From positions 97,746,316-97,810,315 of the forward strand of contig OY755240.1 of the NCBI GenBank assembly GCA_963576725.1: a DNA stretch of 64,000 nt, given 5' to 3'. The notes under the pieces are model-generated. The model was not told where the DNA came from, made no database searches, and saw only the letters and a program-made list of their open reading frames with translations. Positions 13,201-22,122 of the stretch are shown here, piece after piece. Positions within the stretch are counted from its first letter, which is position 1. Each line of letters opens with the position of its first letter. The position numbers were made by a program, and so were the translations under genes. The DNA comes from Azorinus chamasolen (taxonomy: Eukaryota > Mollusca > Bivalvia > Cardiida > Solecurtidae).

Positions 13201-16200
13201 CATTTTATTTGTATTTTAAATTTATTCAAGGCAGCATCCATATCAAATCATAACCACGTTGTTGTTTGGTTAAATCAATGGAAGATAGTTCTTGCTTTGA
13301 AATAAAATGTTGATGATAACGATGATAAAGATCAAGCACAATAAATGAATACATCAATGCGCCGTTTAACGTTTTGCAAATAGAGTAGACTCAGATCAAG
13401 CGGCTCCTGTAGGAGCCATCTAATCATGATCTGCTTTCGGAATAATATAGATCTGATTCAACAGTTTTCTCCCGTTGCCAAACATTAACCCCTGTTCATT
13501 GGGCATTGAAAAAGTAAATACGTATTCATGGCATCATGAATTCTTGTAAAATTATTCATGGGGTATTTTTTCCCGAATTGTTTATCAACACGTGATGCAT
13601 TTCAGCTCATTCGCCGTTTTAAAGTCAACGGTTACAGCCTAGTTATTAGCCACCGTACAGAAAACCGGTCTTAAGCGACCGTCTAATTATTGAGCACAGT
13701 AGTCTTAAAACGCAGGTGGTTGTTTAATGCAGGTCAAAAGTAATGCAGAAAGCTCCAATAGGAGCATGTTTCGAACCTCAACAAGTAGTCTAACTGTCTA
13801 AGGTGTTTATGTATCAGTAACACTAATTAATAACCCTATTATCACAACAACCTGGCTTGGTCTGATACGGCTGTAAAAGCCTATTTAGTGGTATCGAAAT
13901 TATTCACCTAAACTACCCGCTAGCAAAATCTTCACTTTGAGGTGACGACGATGTGTTTTTATTTGATAATGATTTTAATAAAAACCGTGGGTGGCCAAAA
14001 GCCGCTAGCAAAGTGACGGTTTGATAACACAAACGAAACTTAAAACACAGAACAGCGATAGCCTATAGCTCGCTAAGCAAGTGTTGTCTGCAAAGCATGT
14101 CGTCTGCTTTATATACGAGACCGAAATCGAATCTGCTGAAACTGTAAAATTAAAGAAATGTCTGTTTTTCAAAAGATAGTGCAGCCCAGAAGTTGGATGG
14201 TGTGATTTAATCAGTAAATAATATACTAAATATTAACCTAAGCTATTTATCTCTGTAAAAGCTGAAACATTTAATACTATAACTACGGTATATAACTACA
14301 ATAAACCCCTCCAATAGGCTGGTCGTTAATACAGGTGACGGCTTAATGCAGGGTGAGCTCCAAGGGAGCGTTTTGCATGACTTTCACTCTGCATTAAGTA
14401 GACATCTGCCTAAAAGATTTAAATTCTTCTCTACTAATCTTCTGATTTAATATACATAAATTATATTGTTTTAATAATTTGAATATATATAATCTATCTT
14501 GTTTATGTTATGATTTACTATACAAATTTCTGCTAAAAAAGTAAATTTAGGCGATTTCAAATTTCTCCAGATCTAGTCACATCTTGTCAATCATACACTA
14601 GATGTATGGAGAGACAGGGTTGCATTGAATCTGTTTTACACGACCATGGAGAATCACCATGGTTTCAAAACTACACTTCTAAATGTTGCCTTTTTCTAGT
14701 AAATGATCCTTTTCAGTAGATTTATTCAAAGCTCTAAAAATAGCCTATGAGGTAATGGGTTATGTGAGGAGCCGTGCTAAGTGTCTTCCTGAAGTGGGGG
14801 GCTAAATATTCCAATGTCATCTTAGCCACGTTAAGAGTGGTTAGCTTGTTGAACATTATTTTCTACTTGACAAACCTATAAACACATCAAGATTATGAAG
14901 ATATTGTGTAACGTTATGTAACGACCTGTTTACCAGTTCTGAAGTCATGAAAATTAATCATAAATGTAACAGACAGACCAGAAGTGTCGTTTTTCGTAGC
15001 TTATCTCACAAGTATGCAAGCTTTTTTTCATTTTATTTTTATTTGAGCATCATTTGGCTTTCCATCGCCTGTTTGATATCCCATTTGTTTGCATTTATCT
15101 ATTGATAGAATCGAAACTTTGCATTTTATTTCATTAGGCCTCGATTTGTAACTAATCGTTTCAGATATTGATTTGTTCATAATAAGTTTACCCTTAATTT
15201 ACAACTTTGAACACATGTATATATTAGACCCATAGTTGGGTTGCATTTTAATGTTACATGCATCAAAGGATCTTGCGACATTTCTTTCATCCTACACTAA
15301 CCGTTTACCTGATATAGATGATGTACCTGATATATACATGTAGATGCCTTTTAACGCACTAGCATTAGCAAATAGACCCGGATCAGAGAGTACATGTACG
15401 AGCTGTCTGGTCAGGCTCTGCTCTGTTTGCTTATGAGATAATATAGATATGATTTTACATTTTCTGTCATGGCAGAAAAACTCATGTGTTCATATTTTAG
15501 AATAAAACTCATTCTAATTAATATTCGTGTATTGCCGTTTCTATTAGACTTCAGATTACAAATACTTAGAGTCAGTGTGCATTTCCGCCACTAGATTTGC
15601 ACATGTGCCAATGTTTGTATTGGGTGTGCACGGTCTGGGATGATCCGACGTTGATATTTTTGACAAGCATTCGGAGCTCGCATTAGACTATTCTTATCCC
15701 ATGTGTGCCAAGTTTCGTTAGTGTTATCAACCATGATCATGGGACGATACGACTGATCTAATCTCCCGGACATGGTACCCATCTTGGTTAATTAAGCCCT
15801 GCCGGACGCAACGGTCCTCCATGAGTACGATCCTGACAATAACTGCCGAGTTATTCCGAAGTAGATCCCAACATCCCAGACGCTTGTCTCCGCCAAAAGA
15901 GTCTGAATCCGTAGACGCCTATTAGCATTCTTGGGTACATTTTCTTACGAAGTAATAGACATATCGGTCTAAGATCCGTGCTTAAAATAACGATTGCTAA
16001 ATATAAGGGACCGTCGGGTGCCACAATGGAATACGTGGCATTCTTGTCGCCACCCCTAGTGACGGGATGGAATCTTTTCAATTCGTCATGGTCTTTCGTA
16101 TTCCTTTGAAGATTATCTCAGATGCACATCTAGATCATAAAACTGAATGCACCAAACGATTGATGTCACTTCCAGTCTGACCAATCTGCAACATTCTGCA

Positions 16201-19200
16201 ATTTCTGCAAATTAACTCAGGCGTTCAATATGCAAAGTTGCAAGTTCTGAGTTGTTTCTTTTTTAGAAGAAATGTTTCATATTATGCGTTGAAGATGGAT
16301 GAGTTCATGGTTTAGTTCTGGAAGTCGTGTTTGCTGTACAGTGTCGCTTTAGTTCACGTCAAAGTGTGTGTGTATATCTATACAATAACAAATATTCAAA
16401 ATGTTACTTAAAATATGACAAAGATAAGTGCAAGTATCAAATACATGTTGTTTTGTTCGTTTGAGATAGACAAACTAACACTTGAAGCATACCATTCCTC
16501 TGATTACAGACATTTGCTAGAATATAAACAATAACTGAACCCGTCACCTACAGGGTATTCATGTAAGAAATAACCACACCATGAACTCATTATGGTGGTA
16601 TAGGATTACAGGTTATTGTTAGCCTTGATTAGACAGCTTCTACAGGAGCCAGCTGATCTGGGTCTACTATGTTTGCAAAAGTGTTGTTAGTTGTCTTTAT
16701 CAGAAAACGGGTCAACTCTTGCGGCGAAACATTAAACATAAGAGCAATGGCAATCTAGTATGAATCAGTTGGACAGCAAAAACAAACTAACGATATAGTA
16801 TCTAAACAAATCATTTATCCCCTTACTCCATGAATATTCAATCAGGAAATAATGACCTCATGAATATTAATTAAATTGTAATAATTGTATACGGACATAG
16901 GACATTTTGGGCATTGCAGAAACTGTGGACTCATATCTATATTATATCATAAGAAAACACAGCAGACACTGTCCATACAGGAGTCGTCTGATTTGTGTCT
17001 ACTCTGTTTGCAAATGTGTAGAAAGGTGTATTTATGGAGTAACGGGCTAAACAACCAAATGTCCTAAGATCAATTTTACAATGTATGGCACGTTATCGCC
17101 ATATCAGATGTTGCTATTGGCAACCGCTAAGTTTTTAATCGCTAAGTAAGAGTAACACAGATTTATGCACATACAATATATCAACTGTTTGAATTTTCTG
17201 TATCCTCCTATTTTGATAATTGTAGCAAAACAAGGGACTTTCACATAGTAATCCGGTTAAAGTGACACCTCCCCGATTTAGCGCCCCAGTGTAAATCTTG
17301 TACCCGTAATCACGGGTATGATTAGCGTGTCCATGAAAAGTGAATGGCTATTCTACCCGAATGTTGATAAAACGAATAAAACTTGATAAAACACGATTAA
17401 AATTTAACGCTAAATTCCTCCGTTCGTACTTAGAGACATAGAGTTTATCACTTTAAGTCGTTTCCCAGTATTGTAAGAGTCAGACTGTATCGCAGAATGT
17501 TGAGTAATAATGTAATACTAACAGCTCTGAGTGGAGACCCTGTGATATGCTACCCTAATCCGGGTACCTTGCACGTGTCTGGATGAATATATCAACATAT
17601 TTATGCTATATTAGTTTCGGTAATTTCTTTATGTTCTTTTTTTTCTTTGATAAGAATAAACTAGTTTCGATCCCACTCAGATTTAGGAATTCGGAATCCG
17701 ATCGGAAATTCAAATTGTTTGTAATCACTGTGTGTATGCTGTCGCCTGTCTGCAGGTGAAAGGTTAATTCAACTTTGATGCCTAGGAAAGATGGAAGGCA
17801 AACATTTGGATAAAAGCAGAGAAAGTTTTAATTTTTGTTTTTGAATTCACACCTCACTAAGGCGTCAACTGTCTGTGAACACGCCAGTTTGAATTCTTAA
17901 TTTTACAAAATTATATCAGATTTTTAATCCAGTGCCCATTGAAGGGAGTGCATAGATCGAAGCCGGGTTTTGTTGCGTTATCGCTGCACTATAGTCTACT
18001 GTAGAACTCGCCACTATATTAATGGAGATTTAAACTGTCGGGTCAGAATGGTAGGCGACTACTTAGCGCCAGCTAACGAAAATTATACAAGAAAATACCG
18101 AACGAAATAGGTAATTTTCCCATTAGTAATTCCTCGCTAAAACGTTTGTGAGAGTCGGGAGATTAGCATAACCCCCATATCGGCACCTATATCTCAAAGA
18201 TCCCATCAAAGATAACCGCTCACATATCAATAATGTTTACGATTTTCTGCGAGGTTTGTCACCGTTTCTATCATTAAATGGCAATAAATATTATCTAAGT
18301 GTCGCCGTAAGAAAGCAAACGACAAAATTTATAGTTTTATCTGCTTAACACAATTGCTTTTATTCGATTTCCGGCCGTAAAGTCAACGTTTTATACTGAT
18401 CCATTTAAAAAATATTGAAAAGATAATTATTTGAAAATTACCACACTCGTTTTACGACGGTCATGTTTGATAAGTTAACAACCACGAAGTTACGAGTTAA
18501 ACTCCAGACCCCAGTGGCAATTCGGTGCGTTTTCTTTATTGGTGGGTTCGTTTCATTTAATGAGCATCAATTTTTCCCTCTGTTTCGGTTCAGTGCCTAG
18601 TCGCCATATTGAAATGAACTTGGGAAGCAGACGACTTTTATTAGAGGGCGTATTTGTTGAAATTGTGGCTGACATCTCATTTAATGCCCCCTTTCATTTA
18701 AATTGTTCGCCTTAAAAGTTTGACGAGTGACCCTTGGCTCGCACTTAAATGCGTAATGGACCGTGTGGTTATCGGGTTTGTGGCTACAGTGCTAGTCGTA
18801 TTGTTCCGAAGCAACCCGAATGACGGCGTCACGTGTAATGAGCGGATAACTCTGAGTACTTGAAATCGTTCAAGCTAACTTCATTAAACTGACAAAGATA
18901 AGATTTTGATGGGCAAATTATCGACCTTAGTGTTGACAGGGCATGGATTATACCATGCCTCAAGGCATATGGCACGCACATAACTTGAATTTGTAGTAGC
19001 CTACATGTAATTCCTGTGGTCATTATAAGAGCGCATGGCATTCTTACCGCTCTACTCCATGAATAGTCGTGGCAAACTACACATAATGGACATCACTTAA
19101 CTATTTATTTTATATTGTTATATAAAACAAGTGAAAACATGGATCTAATTAATACAGCATCTAAGCTATTACATGTATATAAGCAAACAGAGCCGATTCT

Positions 19201-20482
19201 GATCAGACGACTCCTTTAAGAGCTGTCTGATCTGGGTCTACTCTGTTTACAAAGATTTCACAAGGTGTTAACATGCGTATGTATTGAGTAAAGGGTTAAT
19301 AAATGTAGAATTCTAGTAAACCTTTCGTTCAATTGTGTTTTGTTTTTGTCTTTTTCAGGATCCTCGCCGTCTGATTTAGGAAACACGAGGGTGGACCATA
19401 GGCTAGACACTACAAAGTCGAACACCAGTCATTCTGAATCGGAATCAGACACTGAGGGGAAACCAGAAAGCACGGAGGAACGCAGAAAGGAACCATTAGT
19501 GACGTCACCGATAAGTTCCTCGTCATTTCCAAGGAAAATCAGTGAGAGTGACTTTGTGAGCAGTTTTGATAGGAATAAATCTCCAGAAATACACAGTCAC
19601 GTGGATACTTTACCTCTGACACCATCTAGTCCGCTTAATTTAAATCACAGCAACTCGGACAGTCGTAATCGTCATAGCCCTTATGGTCATGAAGATCGTG
19701 GAAAAAGTCCGTATGACTCCGATCATGAGGAAACAGTACACCGGAAAAGCCCATATGAGAAAAGTGACAATGAAAAACTATCGGACAGAAGGTCTGGCTC
19801 AGAGTGTGATTCCAGTCGACATCTTCTCAAAGAGCATACGAGTCCCCCCAATGTTACGGTAGTTCAGCCTTCAGTCACTCATCCAATGTTCCCGTATTTT
19901 TACCCTGCTGGATACCCAAACACTACTTCATCGTTGCCATATCATATGTTGTTAAATCAGAGCAGCTCCTCGCTGGCTGCCCATGGACTTACATATTTAC
20001 CTACGTCACATGGTGATTTAAATCATCTGTCTCCGACACACGGATTATCGGCTTTCGGACAGATTCCCATGCCCGGACACCCCCTGTATCCCAATCTATC
20101 CCCAACATTCAGCAGCAATTCTTCGCAATCATTGTCTCAAATGTCAGGATCACATCTCGGTCCATTGTTTGCATCCAGATCGAACAATCGGTTTACACCT
20201 TATACTTTTCCAGTGACGAAAACAACCAATGCGACAACTACGTCACCTATGACGTCAACGGGTTTCAACGCACGCTCTAGATCGCCTCCGTCACCGGCGT
20301 CATCTTCTCTTAGCCTCGTTTTGAGTCGAACATCCCCGAGCAGAAACCGAAGTCCTCCGATGCACGCCTCGTCATCGAGTAATCCAAATAGTGAATTAAA
20401 AAGTATAGAGCGCATGCTCAGTGGGTTAGAACGGAAGCGTGACATTGGTCCCGACTCAACGGGTGCTATTGTGGATAAGTAA
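4105..20482 (+). CDS. TBX2: T-box transcription factor, TBX2/TBX3 class (3' part, four exons)
   Basis: Sequence-specific nuclear DNA-binding protein; TBX2/3 proteins act mainly as repressors in patterning and cell-fate control. Coding parts: 4105-4251, 6529-6605, 8855-9024, 19359-20482, 505 codons and a TAA stop. Residues 1-75 are the C-terminal half of the T-box: [28 protein letters not shown], then [20 protein letters not shown], including the NPFAKGFRD segment that contacts DNA in T-box structures. An acidic Ser-rich stretch follows ([16 protein letters not shown]), then a long Ser/Pro/His-rich tail. Near the C-terminus, [14 protein letters not shown] matches the conserved SELQSIQRLVSGLE motif of vertebrate TBX2/3, and RFTPYTFPV matches their RYSPYSIPV, which sets this class apart from other T-box families. 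Protostomes usually have one TBX2/3 gene, so the symbol means the class. The N-terminus and first half of the T-box lie upstream of the window; I searched 1-4104 for the ISDKHG-type exon and did not find it. Confidence 0.95.
4287..4442 (+). mobile_element. Family A MITE copy with internal deletion
   Basis: Starts (T)CAACCCTTTACTCCAT and ends ATGGAG-like GTGGAGTAAAGGGTTAA. It keeps the left shoulder (GTAAGAAATAATGACATCAT, GAATATTAATTAGCTGAA) and the right arm (CCGTCTGGTCTGGGTCTTCT) but lost about 90 bp between. It begins only 36 bp after the splice donor of exon a. Confidence 0.85.
4473..4732 (+). mobile_element. Family A MITE, full length
   Basis: 260 bp between TTAA at 4473 and TTAA at 4729. 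Left end CACTTTCCCTGTTGAATATT; core AGCAAACAGAGCAG..GAGCCGTCTGAGCTGGGTCT; right end GAGAGAAAGGGTTAA. Both ends start with TTAA followed by (C)CCTTT-type sequence, which fits piggyBac-like elements. Confidence 0.85.
4831..5030 (+). mobile_element. Family A MITE copy
   Basis: Begins TTAACCCTTTTACTTATGAG and ends GTAACGGGTTAA. The apex has lost part of one arm (GACGATACAGGAGCCGTCTG). Third A copy in a row in the intron after exon a. Confidence 0.85.
5040..6295. other. MITE-free island in intron a-b
   Basis: About 1.25 kb without MITE copies. 5400-6090 has raised GC and several short inverted repeats (for example CGCTTGGTGTATCATCTCAAGCG-like pairing near 5680-5702). Two overlapping + ORFs (133 and 80 codons) match no family I know and are not placed for splicing into the T-box frame. 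More likely noncoding regulatory DNA or a decayed unrecognised repeat than a gene. Confidence 0.35.
6300..6476 (-). mobile_element. Family A MITE copy, right half missing
   Basis: Minus-strand orientation: GGGGCCGTCTGATCAGGGTC, then CTCTGTTT, GCCATG, ATTAATATTCGCGATGTCAT, TCTTACATGAGTATTCATGG and end AGTAAAGAGATAA. It ends 52 bp before exon b. Confidence 0.8.
6529..6605 (+). CDS. TBX2: TBX2/3 exon b (end of the T-box)
   Basis: 77 bp after acceptor TCTTGCAG (6521-6528). It encodes [19 protein letters not shown] and then SGRREK, leaving AA of a split Lys codon before donor GTGAGA (from 6606). Read without splicing, the frame would stop at once (TGA at 6607). The split codon is completed by the first base of the next exon. 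Confidence 0.94.
6610..7438. other. MITE-free island in intron b-c
   Basis: No repeat family seen and no ORF of note. Contains AT-rich blocks with homeodomain and Fox-type cores between GC-richer parts (AATTGAGGCCGTCGATAATG near 7050). Candidate conserved noncoding sequence, inferred from lack of insertions only. Confidence 0.3.
7440..7625. mobile_element. Family B foldback MITE copy
   Basis: GACAGGCGACTGCTTAATGC, AGGGTGAAAGTCCC, TTTCTGCATGACTTTCAT, then a duplicated piece (GCGGTCAACCGTCTTGTAGA twice) and the outer end CCGGTTTAGAGGG. Confidence 0.75.
7640..8480. other. No feature recognised
   Basis: Intron sequence. A GC-rich inverted stretch near 8170-8230 (GTCTCGCGAGACTC) stands out but fits no family; a family-F-like GCACTGTCTG piece follows at about 8510. 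Confidence 0.35.
8678..8800 (+). mobile_element. Family A MITE, truncated left half
   Basis: TAAACCTTTCCCTGCTGAAT, GTAAGAAATAATTATAAT, then GTAACTGCAGAGTCAGACC. It stops before the core hairpin, 55 bp before the acceptor of exon c. Confidence 0.7.
8855..9024 (+). CDS. TBX2: TBX2/3 exon c (acidic linker after the T-box)
   Basis: 170 bp. Acceptor CCTTTTTTCAG ends at 8854; donor GTAATG starts at 9025. The first base completes AA|A (Lys), then [19 protein letters not shown] and an acidic stretch with DDEENE and SSDDSY, ending in a single G. That G joins GA of the last exon to make Gly (TTG|SSPSD). KRLLMQ corresponds to the basic/Leu stretch after the T-box in vertebrate TBX2/3. Both flanking phases fit, which supports the exon strongly although this part is poorly conserved. 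Confidence 0.9.
9094..9212. mobile_element. Family B foldback MITE with a 12-bp triplication at its edge
   Basis: AGGACAGGCGGC occurs three times (one variant GGTGGC), then GCAGCTTAATGCAGGGTGAA, AGCTCCACGATGAGCTTTCT apex and AACTAAGCAGTCACCT. It starts 70 bp after the donor of exon c. Confidence 0.75.
9213..9684. other. AT-rich intron sequence, nothing recognised
   Basis: Long T runs (9298-9318) and no ORF, RNA gene or repeat family. Confidence 0.4.
9685..9880. mobile_element. Family C MITE copy
   Basis: GCAAACAGCTTGGATCCAGA, GTAACTCGGTGTCTGATCAG, GATCTAAGCTGTTTGACACT and GTCAGCAGTTTC: full C hairpin and right shoulder. Confidence 0.75.
10194..10620. mobile_element. Two family C copies in tandem
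   Basis: First: CTTGGATCCAGATCAGACG with GAGCAGACGACATATAAGC (to about 10385). Second: GCAAACAGTCTGGGTACTAA, GAGTTACTCGGTGTCTCATC, CCAAACTGTTTGAC, then GAAGCAGACAGCATC and GCAGACGACATTTG (10405-10560), with the GTCTGCGCTTTCGC end near 10615. Confidence 0.7.
10621..11325. other. No feature recognised
   Basis: Unique-looking intron sequence without repeat motifs; only short chance ORFs. Confidence 0.35.
11328..11478. mobile_element. Family F MITE copy
   Basis: CGCAAACAGCGTAGACCTAG, GGGTCTGCACCGTTTGTAAT, TCAAAATTCTCTCACAAAGT, ACCCTGCC, GGACTATCCCACTTTGATAC and GAGAGGGTT. The same order of blocks occurs at 63130-63310. Confidence 0.65.
11527..11758 (+). mobile_element. Family A MITE copy
   Basis: CATGAATATCTAATGTAAGA, AATAATGACATGGTGAATAT, core AGACGGCTCCTACAGAAGCC, TCTATTCTGTTTGCAAAGTC and end TATGGAGTAATGGGTTTA. 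Confidence 0.85.
11810..12430. mobile_element. Family C fragments
   Basis: GAAGCAGACGATTAGATATG and GCAGGCGACACTG (11820-11880); TTGTCTGCTTCAAAATTGTC (12025-12050); a hairpin side with GAGTCGAAACC, and CAGTTTAGATCTCGATGAGA with GGCGTCTCCTCAG (12250-12310); AAGCAGATGG near 12375. Probably two or three broken C copies. Confidence 0.55.
12614..12650. repeat. Isolated 17-bp-arm hairpin
   Basis: CTAGATGCCGTACAGCT and its inverted copy AGCTGCACGGCATCTAG separated by TAA, one mismatch. Not part of a recognised family; may be the remaining centre of another foldback element. Confidence 0.6.
12705..13135. mobile_element. Family C copies with a short direct repeat
   Basis: GGACGCTTGGAAGGACATG occurs at about 12717 and 12764. 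A C hairpin follows (GCTTGGATCCATATAAGATG, GAGTAACTCGGCATCTTATC), then CTTTCGTCTGCG and TTGTCGTCTG (about 12988-13015). A second C hairpin (GGATCCTTATCAGACACAGG, GTTACTTGGCGTCTT) is at 13065-13105. Confidence 0.65.
13365..13578 (-). mobile_element. Family A MITE copy
   Basis: Minus orientation: GCAAATAGAGTAGACTCAGA, AAGCGGCTCCTGTAGGAGCC, TCTAATCATGATCTGCTTTC; the far end is degraded (ATTCATGGGGTA). Confidence 0.75.
13690..13805. mobile_element. Family B foldback MITE copy
   Basis: GCAGGTGGTTGTTTAATGCA, GTAATGCAGAAAGCTCCAAT, AGGAGCATGTTTCG, then a degraded right arm (CAACAAGTAGTC). Confidence 0.7.
14303..14425. mobile_element. Family B foldback MITE copy
   Basis: Outer end AATAAACCCCTCCAATA, then GGTGACGGCTTAATGCAGGG, TGAGCTCCAAGGGAGC apex and CACTCTGCATTAAGTAGACA. 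Confidence 0.8.
14620..14767. mobile_element. Family D MITE, right half
   Basis: TCACCATGGTTTCAAAACTA, TTTTCTAGTAAATGATCCTT, AGATTTATTCAAAG and end TAGCCTATGAGGTAATGGGT: same blocks as the copy ending at 23154. Confidence 0.75.
14768..15335. other. No feature recognised
   Basis: AT-rich intron sequence without motifs or ORF of note. Confidence 0.35.
15340..15545 (-). mobile_element. Family A MITE copy
   Basis: Minus orientation: AAATAGACCCGGATCAGAGA, GAGCTGTCTGGTCAGGCTCT, CTCTGTTTGC, TCTGTCATGGCAGAAA and CTAATTAATATTCGTG; the outer end is lost. Confidence 0.75.
15546..16530. other. GC-richer unexplained block with minus-strand ORFs
   Basis: 15590-16085 is clearly richer in GC than its surroundings. 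It holds two consecutive minus-strand ORFs of 63 and 76 codons (15782-15591 and 16081-15851) in different frames. The translations ([36 protein letters not shown]) match nothing I recognise. It may be a decayed coding segment of a transposon, a retrogene remnant or regulatory DNA. No MITE is present. Confidence 0.3.
16535..16715 (+). mobile_element. Family A MITE copy, internally shortened
   Basis: GGTATTCATGTAAGAAATAA, core GACAGCTTCTACAGGAGCCA, CTGATCTGGGTCTACTATG and end AAACGGGTCAA. Confidence 0.8.
16813..17050 (+). mobile_element. Family A MITE copy
   Basis: CCCCTTACTCCATGAATATT, GGAAATAATGACCTCATGAA, CATACAGGAGTCGTCTGATT, CTACTCTGTTTGCAAATGTG and end ATGGAGTAACGGGCTAA. Confidence 0.85.
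17051..19040. other. Largest MITE-free island in the gene (intron c-d)
   Basis: Nearly 2 kb without any MITE, in an intron otherwise full of them. 17900-18840 has dense short AT-rich cores typical of animal enhancers: GATA-type (AAAGATAACC near 18209), Fox-type (ATGTTTAC near 18233) and ATTA cores, set in non-repetitive sequence. Best candidate in the window for a conserved noncoding element; conservation is not testable here. Confidence 0.4.
19044..19299 (+). mobile_element. Family A MITE, full length, just before the last exon
   Basis: TTACCGCTCTACTCCATGAA at the left; core CAGACGACTCCTTTAAGAGC, TGTCTGATCTGGGTCTACTC; end TTGAGTAAAGGGTTAA. Only 59 bp separate its end from the last exon, so the branch-point region lies beside the MITE end. 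Confidence 0.85.
19359..20482 (+). CDS. TBX2: TBX2/3 last exon (Ser/Pro-rich C-terminal region)
   Basis: 1124 bp after a pyrimidine-rich acceptor (TTTTTCAG ends at 19358), stop TAA at 20480-20482. It encodes 373 whole codons of low-complexity Ser/Pro/Asn/His sequence. Several KSPY-type motifs ([17 protein letters not shown]) suggest proline-directed phosphorylation sites. A hydrophobic/aromatic part follows ([21 protein letters not shown]), then RFTPYTFPV and the conserved C-terminal [14 protein letters not shown]. In vertebrate TBX2/3 the corresponding tail carries repressor activity. Codon use and composition differ sharply from the surrounding intron and repeats. Confidence 0.95.
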
Positions 20483-21290
20483 ACTGAACTGAACTTGACT
20501 GATAAACTTACTTCAAGTTTCATTAGGTATAGTGCTTTAAGTTGTGATAAACATGATGTACATGTGAACTTGCTTATAATGACCACATATTGAATAAGCA
20601 TTGGGTCTTAAAAACAGGTGATTGCTTAATGTTTGACGAAAATAATGCGAAAATAATCTCCTAGATGAGTTTTCTGCATAATTTATGTCCTTCATTAAGC
20701 TACACATGTCTTCAAACAAACAGAATTCGAGTTATTCTGAGTGGTCGCTGTAGACAAGTTTCACTTTATCTACAAGAACTAGGACTACAAATCAGCATTA
20801 ATTGATAAACGCCATTTCGGTAATTATATCGCCAAATAGAAGAAACGTTTCTGTCTGGTGAGAGAAAATCGTAATAAACAGTCTTTTAATGTGTTACTGG
20901 GTAGGCTTCTCATGCTGATGAAGCGTGAGAAAAGGGAACTAATTCAAGTTAATTGATTAAATAATTTATTTATATAATGATTATGTGTTGTTAACATGTG
21001 CAACGTTACTAGGATGTGTGTACTTAGAACTATACTGTACATGTATATACAGAGAGAAATTATATACATTTAAATGGGGCTATGTGCAAGGATTCAGAGA
21101 ATGCTATATATAGAATCACCCACGTGACTTGGGTGTGGTGGCGAGTTTAGCTTGCCGAATGATGTGTTGCTTTGGTAACATATGTGTAATATGTGCTTAA
21201 TAAACAAAACAATGGGTTTAAAACTGTTACCCCGATATGGTTTTGTCTATATATAGACGTTGTAAACTCTGAAATAAAAGAAAAATGGCA
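20483..21290 (+). other. Probable 3' UTR of the T-box gene with candidate poly(A) signals
   Basis: Sequence after the stop carries AATAAA at 20873-20878, 21199-21204 and 21273-21278; any could direct cleavage. A diverged family B foldback copy (20613-20715) lies 130 bp after the stop and would be transcribed. The real 3' end cannot be decided without transcripts; a further AATAAA near 23504 would give a much longer UTR. Confidence 0.5.
20613..20715. mobile_element. Family B foldback copy in the probable 3' UTR
   Basis: ACAGGTGATTGCTTAATGTT, AATCTCCTAGATGAGTTTTC apex, TTCATTAAGCTACACATGTC. Arms can still pair, with mismatches. Confidence 0.7.
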
Positions 21291-21299
21291 GGGATATTA

Positions 21300-21640
21300 T
21301 CTGTAATATACACACTTCTACACAAACACTGATGTAGACACTACAGTGTATTGCAGCAGAGTGAGCAGTGTTTTACAGATTTAGTTAGCTGATGTTGTCA
21401 ATGGACTTTAATCAGACATAGTCAAGTGTAATAACTTGATTGTTGATTTTTTTTTGGAAGAGTGCGAAATATGTTTGAGAAAATTCTTGACATAACAAGA
21501 GGTGCTTAAATGCCGATAATACAGGGTTGTTGTCGCAGGAAAACTGTTTCCTTGACAACCAAATTTCCCCTAGTCTCTATGTGTGTTTGTTACATAGGTT
21601 TAGGTAAGCCTGTGATACATATATCTATGATGTACATATA
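21300..21640. other. No feature recognised
   Basis: AT-rich 3' flank of the T-box gene. Confidence 0.35.
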
Positions 21641-21641
21641 A

Positions 21642-21738
21642 GTTGTCAGTCAGACGATCTCAGTCACATGAACACTCAGATCATCAAAGTTGTCAGTCAG
21701 ACGATCGCAGTCACATGAACACTCAGATCATCAAAGAT
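21642..21738. repeat. 47-bp tandem duplication
   Basis: Two copies starting GTTGTCAGTCAGACGATC at 21642 and 21689, nearly identical (one C/G-type difference after GATC); each ends ACTCAGATCATCAAAG. Confidence 0.9.
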
Positions 21739-21781
21739 TACATGCAACATGCAGTTGCATGACCAAATCTCTGTGGTACAT

Positions 21782-22015
21782 TCGCCCTTTACTTCATAGA
21801 GACACATTTTAACGCATTTGCAAACCAATTAGACCCAGATCAGACTGTAGGAGCCGCCTGAGTCTGCTCTGTTTGCTCATGGAATAACACAGATCTGATT
21901 CTGCAGCTTTTGCATTGCCACATTTCCTGTAACCACATGTCATGACAATAATAATCTAATTAATATTCATGATGTATTTATTTCTTACATGAACTCATGA
22001 AGTAAAGGGCTTGAT
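21782..22015 (-). mobile_element. Family A MITE copy
   Basis: Minus orientation: CGCCCTTTACTTCATAGAGA, GCAAACCAATTAGACCCAGA, a shortened apex (CAGACTGTAGGAGCCGCCTG), TTAATATTCATGATG and CTCATGAAGTAAAGGGCTT. Confidence 0.85.
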
Positions 22016-22122
22016 ATGCTGCAATAAATGTGAAAAAACAATATCCTACGCACACATGATTGCACGTTTGCTATTTGACACCAAGTCGTGAATATTTGAA
22101 CATTTATTGATGACTTTAAAGG

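Noticed and set aside
19359..20482. Minus-strand frame of 133 codons opposite the last T-box exon (20601-20200)
   Set aside because: Shadow of the coding exon; no independent evidence.
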